This document shows positions 42,934-51,834 of a stretch of DNA of 64,000 nt, one piece after another. The DNA lies in the NCBI RefSeq assembly GCF_900604355.1, contig NZ_UWOE01000001.1, forward strand, positions 682,001-746,000, in the 5' to 3' direction. Within the stretch, counting starts at the first letter, position 1, and each line of letters begins with the position of its first letter. The stretch is from Luxibacter massiliensis (lineage in GTDB: Bacteria > Bacillota > Clostridia > Lachnospirales > Lachnospiraceae). Below the pieces are notes generated by a model. It worked only from the letters and a program-made list of their open reading frames with translations. It was not told the DNA's origin and ran no database searches. The position numbers and the translations under genes were made by a program.

Positions 42934-44288
42934 GAATTTTGATCAGAGGGGCCGGAGACTTGGCAACAGGGATTGCCTCACGGCTATATCACAGCGGGCA
43001 TCAGCTTTTAATGACAGAAAAAGAGACGCCGCTTACAGTGCGGCGGATGGCGGCTTTTTCCAGGGCCGTGTATGAAAAGACGGCTCCGGTGGAGGATATG
43101 GCAGGCGTGTTGGCGCATACAATAGAAGAGGCAGAGATTGTACAGAAGCAAGGAGATATTCCTATTCTAGTGGACGAAAGGGCGGAGGCTTCCATAAACT
43201 ACAAGCCAGATGTCCTGGTGGATGCGATCCTGGCTAAGAGAAATTTAGGTACTAGAATTACAGATGCCCCTTTGGTAATCGGTGTGGGTCCGGGATTTAC
43301 GGCGGGGGAGGACTGCCACTGTGTGGTTGAGACAAAACGGGGGCATACGCTGGGAAGTGTGCTGTATAAAGGCAGTGCCATTCCCAACACCGGGGTGCCT
43401 GGAAATGTGGGAGGCTATACAACAGAGAGACTGATAAGGGCAGCAGAAGATGGCAAGATGGAACCTTTGGTAGCCATTGGGGACAGGGTGGAAAGAGGAC
43501 AGGCAGTGGCCCGCACAGGAGGGGCGGAGGTGTATGCACAAATGAGCGGTGTTGTAAGGGGGATGCTGCAGCAGGGAGCCAGAGTCAGTAAGAACCTGAA
43601 AATAGGTGATATTGATGTGAGAAGTGAAAGATCCCACTGTTTTACTATTTCTGATAAAGCTCGTGCAGTGGGGGGCGGTGTTTTAGAAGCAGTGTCCCGA
43701 TTTGGATACATGAGGGGGAAATATGCAATCCTTGTCCTGGCGGCAGGAGGCAGTGTACGTTTCGGTGAAAATAAGCTGTGTGCCGTAGTTTCCGGGAAAA
43801 AGCTATATGAACATACATTGGATAGAATGTGTGCATTTCAGGCATATCCCGTATTCTTTGTGACAGGCTATGATGAAATTATACAGGCGGCCCAGGAGAG
43901 AGGATTTTATACTGTAGTGAACAGGGAGCCTTGGAAGGGGATTTCATATTCCATCCGAAAAGGGATAGAGGCCTGTCTTAAATGCTATCCTCAAATAGAA
44001 GGGATTCTTTTTTCGGTCTGTGACCAACCGAATGTGCATATTTCCACGATCCAGCAAATATTAAATGAGGCGGCCCTGCACAGAGGGCATATTATTTGTG
44101 CGGCCCACGAGGGGGAAATGGGGAACCCGGTTTTGTGGGATAAAGAGTTTTTCCCGGATCTTATGGGGTTGACAGGGGACAAAGGTGGGAAGGAAATTAT
44201 AGCCAGGTTTAGGGATAGGTGCAGATTGGTGGAAACCCAGCCTGAAGAATTGAAAGATATTGATTTAAGGACAGATATTATAGAATAA
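42930..44288 (+). CDS. yqeB: YqeB-MocA fusion: selenium-dependent molybdenum hydroxylase maturation protein
   Basis: Protein of 452 residues made of two parts. Residues 1-265 are a YqeB/EF2563-type domain with a Rossmann-like start (ILIRGAGDLATGIASRLYHSG), ETPLTVRRMAAFS, GPGFTAGEDCHCVVET and NTGVPGNVGGYTTERLIRA. Residues about 270-450 are a MobA/MocA-like nucleotidyltransferase (LVLAAGGSVRFGENKL; SVCDQPNVHISTIQQIL; GNPVLWDKEFFPDLMGLTGDKGG in parts). The second half would cytidylate molybdopterin, while the first is tied by phylogenetic occurrence to the labile-selenium hydroxylases. The fusion and the 4-bp overlap with yqeC support one maturation pathway for the downstream hydroxylase. Confidence 0.88.
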   Translation: MRILIRGAGDLATGIASRLYHSGHQLLMTEKETPLTVRRMAAFSRAVYEKTAPVEDMAGVLAHTIEEAEIVQKQGDIPILVDERAEASINYKPDVLVDAILAKRNLGTRITDAPLVIGVGPGFTAGEDCHCVVETKRGHTLGSVLYKGSAIPNTGVPGNVGGYTTERLIRAAEDGKMEPLVAIGDRVERGQAVARTGGAEVYAQMSGVVRGMLQQGARVSKNLKIGDIDVRSERSHCFTISDKARAVGGGVLEAVSRFGYMRGKYAILVLAAGGSVRFGENKLCAVVSGKKLYEHTLDRMCAFQAYPVFFVTGYDEIIQAAQERGFYTVVNREPWKGISYSIRKGIEACLKCYPQIEGILFSVCDQPNVHISTIQQILNEAALHRGHIICAAHEGEMGNPVLWDKEFFPDLMGLTGDKGGKEIIARFRDRCRLVETQPEELKDIDLRTDIIE

Positions 44289-44331
44289 GATTTCAGGGCA
44301 GCAGGATGTCCTGTGGAAAGGATGGCGGCCT

Positions 44332-46896
44332 ATGTTCACAGTGCATGTAAATGGGAGAGACTATCAAACCAGGCGGGATGATAAACTGATGCGTTTTCTG
44401 CGGGACGTACTGCATCTGACCTCTGTAAAGGACGGATGCAGCCAGGGGGCCTGCGGTACTTGTACTGTACTGGTGGATGGGAGACCTACAAGAGCCTGTA
44501 TACCCATGGTCTCAAAGATGGAGGGGAAATCTATCGTGACAGTAGAGGGACTGAGCAGCCGTGAAAAGGAGGTATATGCTTATGCCTTCGGGACAGCGGG
44601 GGCCGTACAGTGTGGTTTTTGCATTCCCGGGATGGTTATGTGTGCGAAGGGACTGATTGACAGAAACCCAGATCCTGCTCCTGTGGAGGTTGTGGGGGCC
44701 ATACGTAATAATATATGCCGCTGTACGGGATATAAGAAAATCATAGAGGCTGTCCTTCTGGCGGCCAGGGTATTTCGGGAAAATCTGGATGTAGGGGGAC
44801 ATACAGGGATTGCCCCTGTGGGAATGAAACTGCAGCGGATTGACGCAAAGGAGAAGGTGCTGGGGACAGGGGAATACCCGGATGATATTTATCTGGAGGG
44901 GATGATATACGCAAGTGCGGTGCGCGCAGAATATCCAAGGGCCAGGGTGCTTGCCATACATACAGAGGAAGCAAAAGCGTTGGATCAGGTTGTGGGCATA
45001 TTCACGGCAGAAGATATACCGGGAAATATCAAGGTCGGACACCTGAAGCAGGATTGGGATACTATGATACCTGTGGGGGAAGTGACCCATTATCTGGGAG
45101 ATGCCATCTGTATTGTTGCAGCAGAGACAGCAGAGGTTTTAGAACAGGCAAAGCGCCTTGTGAGAGTGGAATATGAGGTGCTTGAGCCAGTGCTCAGTCC
45201 TTTTGATGCCATGGAGGAGGAGGCACCGAAAATCCATGCTTCAGGCAATATTCTGGCCCATGAGCATCTTGTAAGAGGGGATGCGGATGCAGTGATTGCA
45301 CAGTCCAAATATACAGTTACGCGGCATTATGAGACACCCTGGACAGAACATGCGTTCCTGGAGCCGGAGTGTGCGGTGGCCATGCCTTTTAATGATGGCG
45401 TATTTATTTATTCTACTGACCAGGGGACTTACGATACCCAGTATGAGTGCAGCATTATGCTGGGACTGCCCCGGGAAAAGGTGATTGTAGAAAACAAACT
45501 GGTGGGAGGCGGATTCGGGGGGAAAGAAGATGTCAGTGTCCAGCACCATGCCGCCCTGGTGGCATATCTGACGAAGCGGATTGTAAAAGTCAAACTGTCC
45601 CGCCAGGAGAGTATTGTGGTGCACCCTAAACGGCATCCTATGTGGATGGATATTACTACAGCCTGTGACGAACATGGGTACCTGACAGCCATGAAGGCAG
45701 TTGTGGTTTCAGATACAGGCGCGTATGCTTCCTTGGGAGGGCCTGTACTGCAAAGAGCCTGTACCCATGCGGCAGGGCCCTATAATTTCCAGGTTATTGA
45801 CATAGACGGGAAGGCAGTATATACAAATAACCCGCCTGCAGGGGCCTTTCGTGGGTTTGGGGTAACTCAGACCTGCTTTGGTTCGGAGAGGAATCTGGAT
45901 TTGCTGGCTGAGATGGCTGGCATTTCTCCCTGGGAAATCCGCTATAGAAACGCCATACGCCCGGGCCAGGTGCTTCCAAACGGCCAGGTGGCGGATGCAT
46001 CCACAGGAGTGGCAGAGACACTGGAGGCTGTCAGGGAACTTTATGAGAGAGAACCCTATGCAGGAATCGCCTGCGCAATGAAAAACGCGGGGGTGGGCGT
46101 CGGCCTGCCGGATTGGGGCAGGTGCCGCCTGCTGGTAAAAGATGGGAAGGTGGAGATACATGCAGGTGCATCTTGTATTGGGCAGGGATTGGGGACAGTG
46201 CTCACGCAGGTTGTCTCAGAGACACTAAAGCTGCCGGCAGAGCAGATTATGTACTGCCGTCCGAGTACTGCAGATTCGCCTGATTCCGGCACCACATCAG
46301 GATCCCGCCAGACACTGATTACTGGTGAAGCCGCCAGGAGGGCGGCGCAGAAACTGAAAAAAGAACTACAGGAGACTGGTATTTCAGATTTGGAGGGCAG
46401 GGAGTATCTGGGAGAATATCTTGCCAAGACGGACAAGATGGGAAGTGATGTACCCAACCCAATATCCCATGTGGCGTATGGATTTGCAACACAGGTATGT
46501 GTTCTGAATGAGGACGGAACTGTGAAGCTCATAGCCGCAGCCCACGATGTGGGAAAGGCTGTCAATCCAATCAGTGTAGAAGGGCAGATTGAGGGCGGGG
46601 TAGTGATGGGGATGGGGTATGCCCTGACAGAGCAGTATGAGATCAAAGAAGGATATCCCGTATCAAGATTTGGGACCCTGGGATTATTGAAAGCCGACAA
46701 GGTGCCCCCTCTGGAATCTATCATTATAGAAAAGCCTGGGGTAGATGTGGGATATGGTGCAATTGGAATTGGGGAGATTACATCCATACCAACAGCCCCT
46801 GCCATAGCAGGCGCCTACTATAAATGGAGCGGAGAGTTCCAGACAAAGCTGCCTCTGACAGGGACTCCATATGAAAAAAAGACAGTAAAGAGGTAA
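44332..46896 (+). CDS. xdhD: Selenium-dependent xanthine dehydrogenase-type molybdenum hydroxylase (fused)
   Basis: Single-chain protein of 854 residues joining the 2Fe-2S and molybdenum subunits. Residues 1-155 carry GCSQGACGTCTVLVDG, AVQCGFCIPG and ICRCTGYKK for two clusters. The remainder has RIDAKEKVLGTGEYPDD, VGGGFGGKED, NPPAGAFRGFGVTQ, GASCIGQGLGTVLTQ, SGTTSGSRQT, and the active Glu in YGAIGIGEITSIPTAPAI. No FAD domain is present, so an external electron partner such as YgfK is likely. YqeB and YqeC next door identify it as the labile-selenium type; no in-frame TGA was found. It probably acts on xanthine or urate-level purines. Confidence 0.9.
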   Translation: MFTVHVNGRDYQTRRDDKLMRFLRDVLHLTSVKDGCSQGACGTCTVLVDGRPTRACIPMVSKMEGKSIVTVEGLSSREKEVYAYAFGTAGAVQCGFCIPGMVMCAKGLIDRNPDPAPVEVVGAIRNNICRCTGYKKIIEAVLLAARVFRENLDVGGHTGIAPVGMKLQRIDAKEKVLGTGEYPDDIYLEGMIYASAVRAEYPRARVLAIHTEEAKALDQVVGIFTAEDIPGNIKVGHLKQDWDTMIPVGEVTHYLGDAICIVAAETAEVLEQAKRLVRVEYEVLEPVLSPFDAMEEEAPKIHASGNILAHEHLVRGDADAVIAQSKYTVTRHYETPWTEHAFLEPECAVAMPFNDGVFIYSTDQGTYDTQYECSIMLGLPREKVIVENKLVGGGFGGKEDVSVQHHAALVAYLTKRIVKVKLSRQESIVVHPKRHPMWMDITTACDEHGYLTAMKAVVVSDTGAYASLGGPVLQRACTHAAGPYNFQVIDIDGKAVYTNNPPAGAFRGFGVTQTCFGSERNLDLLAEMAGISPWEIRYRNAIRPGQVLPNGQVADASTGVAETLEAVRELYEREPYAGIACAMKNAGVGVGLPDWGRCRLLVKDGKVEIHAGASCIGQGLGTVLTQVVSETLKLPAEQIMYCRPSTADSPDSGTTSGSRQTLITGEAARRAAQKLKKELQETGISDLEGREYLGEYLAKTDKMGSDVPNPISHVAYGFATQVCVLNEDGTVKLIAAAHDVGKAVNPISVEGQIEGGVVMGMGYALTEQYEIKEGYPVSRFGTLGLLKADKVPPLESIIIEKPGVDVGYGAIGIGEITSIPTAPAIAGAYYKWSGEFQTKLPLTGTPYEKKTVKR

Positions 46897-47033
46897 CGGG
46901 ACAAGAACAGCCGGTTAAATATAAAGTTAATTTTAGCTTAAGAAATACGAAAGAAGGTAGTATTTAAAGCGCGTCGGGAGTATAATAAACAAATACTTAA
47001 TGAATAGTTTATATATACTGGGAGGTTGACGCT

Positions 47034-47738
47034 ATGTGGACAAGAGCAGATTTAAAGATGAGGGGAAAGGTGGCATTTCAGAGAAATTACTGGAGCGCTG
47101 TCATTGTTGGACTGGTTATGTCTGTTGTATCAACAATTGTCAGTGTCTCTAACTCCAGGAATTTAAGAGGATATAATTCCCGGCATGGATATTATATTTC
47201 GGAGTATTCTCTGCTGTGGGCCATACTCGGTGCATTTTCTGCTGTGCTGGGATTGGGGATTATACTGCTGAATATTTTTGTGGGCAATGTCCTCATGGTA
47301 GGGGGGAGCCGGTTTTTCATCCTGAACCAGACAGAGACGGCTAATCCTGCGGTTCTTGGCTGCGGATTCAGAAGCGGCCATTATGGAAATATTGTGCTGG
47401 TGATGTTCCTTAGGGATTTGTTTACATTTCTGTGGACTCTGCTTTTGGTGGTGCCTGGCATTATTAAATATTATGAGTACCTTATGGTACCATATATTAT
47501 AGCAGAGAATCCGGCTATGAGCAGGGAGGAAGCATTTTTAATCAGTAAGAAGATGATGATGGGCCAGAAATGGGAAGCTTTTGTGCTTGACCTGTCTTTT
47601 CTCGGGTGGAGGATTTTGGAGATAGCCACATTTGGTATCCTAGGGGTTTTCTATGTGGAACCTTATATAGAAGCCACATTCTCAGAATTATATACCTTTA
47701 ACCGGGCAATGGCTTACCAGAATGGATATATCAGGTAG
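47034..47738 (+). CDS. DUF975 family membrane protein
   Basis: Membrane protein of 234 residues with about five hydrophobic segments (near 23-40, 61-95, 122-150, 180-210). The start MWTRADLKMRGKVAFQRNYW, the LLLVVPGIIKYYEYLMVPYI segment and AMSREEAFLISKKMMMGQKW are typical of DUF975. Function is unknown. GGGAGG precedes the ATG. It stands alone after the purine island. Confidence 0.85.
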   Translation: MWTRADLKMRGKVAFQRNYWSAVIVGLVMSVVSTIVSVSNSRNLRGYNSRHGYYISEYSLLWAILGAFSAVLGLGIILLNIFVGNVLMVGGSRFFILNQTETANPAVLGCGFRSGHYGNIVLVMFLRDLFTFLWTLLLVVPGIIKYYEYLMVPYIIAENPAMSREEAFLISKKMMMGQKWEAFVLDLSFLGWRILEIATFGILGVFYVEPYIEATFSELYTFNRAMAYQNGYIR

Positions 47739-48239
47739 GGTTGAGGATGATATTATATTTCCGCGGGCAACGGGCCAAGGGGACATGTTTACATGTCCCC
47801 TTGGCGGCTGCCGGGAGAGTCTAATACCCTGATGCTTGCGTCGCTGCTAGTTTGATGCACCGTATGCTTGTATCTGGACTTTAACTGGGGCAGAATACAA
47901 TTTCAGTATTCTGCCTGTTTCTATGAAAAAATATCCAGTGAAATATCTATTGCTAAAAGGGGCCGTTGAGTGAATGCAGAATGGCCAGGTTTGCTTTATA
48001 TAGATAAAAGGAAGGAGCTGCTCCATATATATGCAGCAGCTCTGAGAAAAGGGAAAAATCTATCTATAAATTTGAAATTGTCTGTTTTAGGCGAAGTCCA
48101 GCGGCCACATATACCTGCTGTAAGTGCAGCCGCCGTCTTCTGTTTTTCATATTCTAAGAATAGCAGATAATTGTGAATGTATTGTGACAAGAATTGGAAG
48201 AAATTATAAAAATTCTTAAGGTAAAATGAAGAGCAGGGG
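47739..48239. other. Intergenic stretch with one family C repeat and a hairpin
   Basis: Besides repeat C2 (47761-47870), GAGCTGCT/AGCAGCTC forms a hairpin near 48016-48043. A 66-codon frame at 47970-48170 has no ribosome site and no recognisable features, so no gene is called here. Confidence 0.5.
47761..47870 (+). repeat. Family C dispersed repeat, copy C2
   Basis: CCAAGGGGACATGT / ACATGTCCCCTTGG is a perfect 14-bp inverted repeat around TT. It is flanked by CCGCGGGCAACGGG and CGGCTGCCGGG, then GTCTAATACCCTGATGCTTG. Same order as C1 and C3. Confidence 0.88.
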
Positions 48240-48545
48240 TTACTGGCTGTGATAGACTGTATGCATGCTATTTTTTGCAGAGTCCTGCCACTTTTCTAAA
48301 TTATTCTCATACATATCCAGAAGCCATTCCATGGCAGAATCCATGCCAGCATCTGTCATGGGGAAGGAGGCATGGTTCTTTATTTCGTCAGGCGTTTTCT
48401 CGAAGGACCAGGGTTCAGGATAAACACTTACTGTAAAAGTCTCCTTACTTTCATCCATTTTAAAATAATAACGCATTCCGTTGTGGCTGCCCGAAAAGGG
48501 TTCACGCTTCAACCCGCCTACGGGGATTAGGTTTTTATCAATCAT
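48240..48545 (-). CDS. Conserved-looking hypothetical protein
   Basis: A 101-residue soluble protein I do not recognise. It is rich in aromatic and acidic residues (MRYYFKMDESKETFTVSVYP, WSFEKTPDEIKN, AMEWLLDMYENNLEKW). The composition and the alternation of strand-like then helical segments look like a real folded protein. Upstream on the minus strand AAGGAGCATAAAGAA provides a ribosome site. It stands alone between DUF975 and the c-di-GMP gene. No function can be proposed. Confidence 0.65.
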   Translation of the reverse strand: MIDKNLIPVGGLKREPFSGSHNGMRYYFKMDESKETFTVSVYPEPWSFEKTPDEIKNHASFPMTDAGMDSAMEWLLDMYENNLEKWQDSAKNSMHTVYHSQ

Positions 48546-48899
48546 TTCTTTATGCTCCTTATATATTACTTCTTAAGCCTGTATGCAGGCCTATACATAG
48601 TATAACACAATAAAGAAAAGTTTGCAGGAGCAGTACCTAGAGGACACTGTGCCAATGTACATTTTGAGGGGGTAAATGCCTGATACTATTGGGAACCGGT
48701 AAAAGACGCGAAAATGGGCAAAAGGAAAGAGCCACAATATATGTGACTCAAAGGGGGAAAAAGTTTATGAAAAAGTGTTCATATCATTTGAACAATTATA
48801 GTATAAGATTTATATGTGTAAAAAATGTGATACATTTTTGAATGAATTGTTAACATATAAAAAATAATTTATGAAGACCCCCAACTAGTGCCAGTGGCT
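48546..48899. other. Intergenic stretch without recognised features
   Basis: 354 bp, AT-rich, separating two minus-strand genes. It should hold the promoter of the 101-residue gene, but no convincing hexamer pair or repeat was found. Confidence 0.4.
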
Positions 48900-50963
48900 T
48901 TATGAGGACGGTTTACGTATGGTGGTGTCCCCGCCGCCCTGGTAAAACATATATTTCCCTTTCCCGTTTCGTTTGACATCATATAAGGCGATATCTGCGT
49001 GATATAGCAGCAGGTCGAAACTGTCCCCATCCTGGTCATAGACAGCAATTCCGATGCTCGCGGAGAAGGTATAGCCTTCGAAAGTACTGTTTAAGGCGCT
49101 GCAGAGCTGAGCCGCCTTTTTCTCTATGTCTGCACGGCTGTGAATTCTGCCTAAAAATACCATAAATTCATCTCCGCCCAGCCTGGCGGCAATATCATCC
49201 TGCCGGATATTTGTATGGAGTATTTCGGCTACATGCTTAAGCAGGCTGTCTCCAAAGGCATGACCACGGGTATCATTTGCCTGTTTAAAATTATCCAAAT
49301 CAAAAAACAAGAGTGCCGCAGACTGCTGCAGGGAAAGTCCTGACAGTAAAGAGGTTACAAGACGCCTGGCCGTTGCTTTGTTATATAAACCTGTCATAGA
49401 ATCCTTTTCCGCCAGATTTCGCAGACGGTCTGCTTCCAGCTTCTGATGGTGGATATTGTTCATCTTTCCGATAAAACCAATGCACAGAGGTTCCAGATCG
49501 TTTGTCCAGAGAGAACGGATGATAAATTTATACCAGAGCTGCTCTCCTGAAGGTGTATTGACCAGATATTCCAACTTTAAAAGAGGGTTATCTACAGTAG
49601 TGCTGAATATTTTCTCCCATATATCTTTCGCATCTTTTTCACTGAGTATATGTATCTGTCCCCTCCGCTGCCTGACATTACTAATAAATATCTCTAATCC
49701 AAGTTCAATGTGGCCCTGCTCAGAAAAGGTGAGGGCATCTGATTTGGTATCGTATTCAAAAAGAATTTCATTAGAGAGAGAGGCTAAAAACTGGTATTTT
49801 ACCCGTTCTCTCTCAAGCAGGAGCATAGTCCTGTCAGAGGGACTTTCGGGAGCTTTCTGCCCGATAAGTTCTTTTGATATCTCTTCCACATCAAAGGACG
49901 CCTGGTAGGAATCTGTATCCTCCATGAATCCTTCACTTAATATTTTGTTTTTGCTTATAAGACATTTCAAGAGTTCAGGATTAAACTGCCCGCACTCACC
50001 ATCCATAATCATTTGCATAGCTTTTTTATGGCTATACGCTGGTTTGTAGACCCGTTTATTTACAAGTACGTCGTATACATCGGCAAGAGAAACTACCTGC
50101 GCACAGAGCGGAATCTCATTTCCGGAAAGTCCGTCCGGGTAGCCTTTGCCGTCCCATTTTTCGTGGTGCCACCGGCATATGTCGTGTGCATACCGAATCA
50201 ACAGTTTATGATTCTTTAGATGCATCTGTGTGATTATATCGGCTCCAATGGCAGAATGCCGCTTCATGGTTTCAAATTCTTCAGGGTCCAGCCTTCCGGG
50301 TTTATTGAGGATTTCTTCAGGGATGGCAATTTTCCCAATATCATGCAGGGCGGCAGCATTAGAAATTGCGGTGATATCTGAACTGGTCAGAGGATATTCA
50401 GGATGTTTTTCTATGAATGCCTTTAAAAGGATCTCTGTAATGGTACGTACTCTTCTGATATGGGAAATAGATTCTCCATTCCTGAATTCTGCAATGGAGC
50501 AGAGTGCATCAATCATCAATGAATTATACTTTTCTTTCTCGTGTACCTGCTGCTGGACCAATTTCTGCAGCGCATGCTGCTTTGAATAAAACATAATAGT
50601 ATTTTTAATCCGGTGCCGTATAATACATGAATCAAAGGGGCGGCTAATATAGTCTACCACGCCGAGAGCAAAGCTTCGGTCCGTATAATTGGAGGAGGTG
50701 GCAGCAGAAATCATAATAACGGGGATATTTTCTATCCAGTGCTTCTGATTCATGATTTCCAATACCTCAAATCCATCCATTACCGGCATAACCAGATCTA
50801 ATAGAACTACATCAATTTGCTGCCTGCATTGTTCCAAAAGATTGACGGCCTGCAGCCCGTCTGTTGCTTCTATAATATGATATTCATCTTTAAGCATATC
50901 ATTTAAAAATGCCCTGTTTAATTCAACATCGTCTACTACAAGAACTGTAGGTTTCGAATTCAT
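48900..50963 (-). CDS. Response regulator with HD-GYP, PAS-like and GGDEF domains
   Basis: Cytoplasmic c-di-GMP protein of 687 residues. A receiver domain (about 1-125) has VLVVDDVELNR, phospho-Asp in VVLLDLVMPVMDG (about 55) and SRPFD in place of the usual KPF Lys motif. HD-GYP phosphodiesterase (about 150-335) has ALHDIGKIAIPEEILNKPG and HHEKWDGKGYPDGLSG. A PAS-like region (about 390-500) follows. A GGDEF cyclase domain (about 520-680) has DSMTGLYNK, FFDLDNFKQAND and LGGDEFMVF, with an RQDD I-site five residues before GGDEF. Both synthetic and degradative motifs look intact. Note that SRPF replaces the conserved receiver Lys. GGAGG precedes the ATG. Confidence 0.92.
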   Translation of the reverse strand: MNSKPTVLVVDDVELNRAFLNDMLKDEYHIIEATDGLQAVNLLEQCRQQIDVVLLDLVMPVMDGFEVLEIMNQKHWIENIPVIMISAATSSNYTDRSFALGVVDYISRPFDSCIIRHRIKNTIMFYSKQHALQKLVQQQVHEKEKYNSLMIDALCSIAEFRNGESISHIRRVRTITEILLKAFIEKHPEYPLTSSDITAISNAAALHDIGKIAIPEEILNKPGRLDPEEFETMKRHSAIGADIITQMHLKNHKLLIRYAHDICRWHHEKWDGKGYPDGLSGNEIPLCAQVVSLADVYDVLVNKRVYKPAYSHKKAMQMIMDGECGQFNPELLKCLISKNKILSEGFMEDTDSYQASFDVEEISKELIGQKAPESPSDRTMLLLERERVKYQFLASLSNEILFEYDTKSDALTFSEQGHIELGLEIFISNVRQRRGQIHILSEKDAKDIWEKIFSTTVDNPLLKLEYLVNTPSGEQLWYKFIIRSLWTNDLEPLCIGFIGKMNNIHHQKLEADRLRNLAEKDSMTGLYNKATARRLVTSLLSGLSLQQSAALLFFDLDNFKQANDTRGHAFGDSLLKHVAEILHTNIRQDDIAARLGGDEFMVFLGRIHSRADIEKKAAQLCSALNSTFEGYTFSASIGIAVYDQDGDSFDLLLYHADIALYDVKRNGKGKYMFYQGGGDTTIRKPSS

Positions 50964-51056
50964 GGCGGAGTACCTCCATATTTAATAATGGCGAAACTAT
51001 CTCTAATCTCGGGCAAGCTATTTGGGTATTATGGATAATCATGTACAGCGACTATT

Positions 51057-51569
51057 CTATAATACAAGGGAGGGGGCGGCATATGTGCGGCCAGCCATCT
51101 CCTGATCCAGTAGATATAAGCTCTTTGGGTCGCTTCCGAACAGTTCCATCTTCTTAACCTGGTCTTTGGCCCTTGTCTCTTCCTCCCCCTGTTCTTTGAC
51201 AAACCAGTCCAAAAACTGCATAGTACGGAAATCCTTTACAGAATAAGCGGCATCATAAATATTGTGGATCAAACCAGTCACATATTTTTCATGCTTTAAT
51301 CCTTCTTCGAGAGGGGCCATGTTATTGCTGAGCAATACATCTGGTTTGTCAATTTGTTCAAATGTTACAGGTGTATCGTTGTTCTGCATATATTGCAGGA
51401 AAAGCATTGCATGGTCGCGTTCCTCCTGGGCCTGGATGTGATACCAGTTGGAAAAACCATTCAATCCCTGCTCCACATAGAAATTAGCGAAATGCAGGTA
51501 TAGATATGCAGAGTAAAACTCTTTATTAACCTGTGTGTTTAGTAACGTAGAAACTTTTTCATTTAACAT
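51057..51569 (-). CDS. ftnA: Ferritin
   Basis: Iron-storage protein of 170 residues forming a 24-mer cage. The di-iron centre ligands are in NKEFYSAYLYLHF (Glu17), AQEERDHAMLF (Glu-Glu-x-x-His near 48-52), and the EQGEEETRAKDQV segment near 127. It is the non-haem bacterial ferritin type. It lies in an iron-related neighbourhood (DtxR-like regulator, feo genes). AAAGGAG precedes the ATG. Confidence 0.95.
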   Translation of the reverse strand: MLNEKVSTLLNTQVNKEFYSAYLYLHFANFYVEQGLNGFSNWYHIQAQEERDHAMLFLQYMQNNDTPVTFEQIDKPDVLLSNNMAPLEEGLKHEKYVTGLIHNIYDAAYSVKDFRTMQFLDWFVKEQGEEETRAKDQVKKMELFGSDPKSLYLLDQEMAGRTYAAPSLVL

Positions 51570-51590
51570 AGTAAAAACTCCTTTCTAAAT

Positions 51591-51716
51591 TCCCCCGGCA
51601 ACGGGCCCAGGGGATATGTTTACATGTTCATTTGACGGCTGCCGGGAGGGTCTAATCCCCGATGCTGCACCGCTGCTAGTTTGAAGTCCCGTATGCCTCC
51701 GCCGGGGTCTTTGGCT
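51591..51716 (+). repeat. Family C dispersed repeat, copy C3
   Basis: CCCCCGGCAACGGGCCCAGG, GGATATGTTTACATGTTC, GACGGCTGCCGGGAGGGTCT, then GATGCTGCACCGCTGCTAGT and GCCGGGGTCTTTGGC. The central palindrome is decayed relative to C2. It lies upstream of ferritin. Confidence 0.85.
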
Positions 51717-51834
51717 AAGGCATCTGCCACACAGTATGCCTAAGGGAATCAAGTGCCTAATACATACTCTGGAAATGGGAGGGCATCTTAAGCTGTGAAT
51801 ATAATAGGCTTGTGATTATGAGCTTTGTCTTGTG

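Noticed and set aside
44332..46896. Possible selenocysteine codon in the selenium-dependent hydroxylase
   Set aside because: The frame has no in-frame TGA and this enzyme class uses labile, non-peptide selenium.
46960..47000. Promoter for the DUF975 gene (TATAAT near 46981)
   Set aside because: A -10-like hexamer exists but no acceptable -35 hexamer at suitable spacing was found.
47970..48170. 66-codon frame downstream of the DUF975 gene
   Set aside because: No ribosome site, includes a hairpin, and composition is not convincing.
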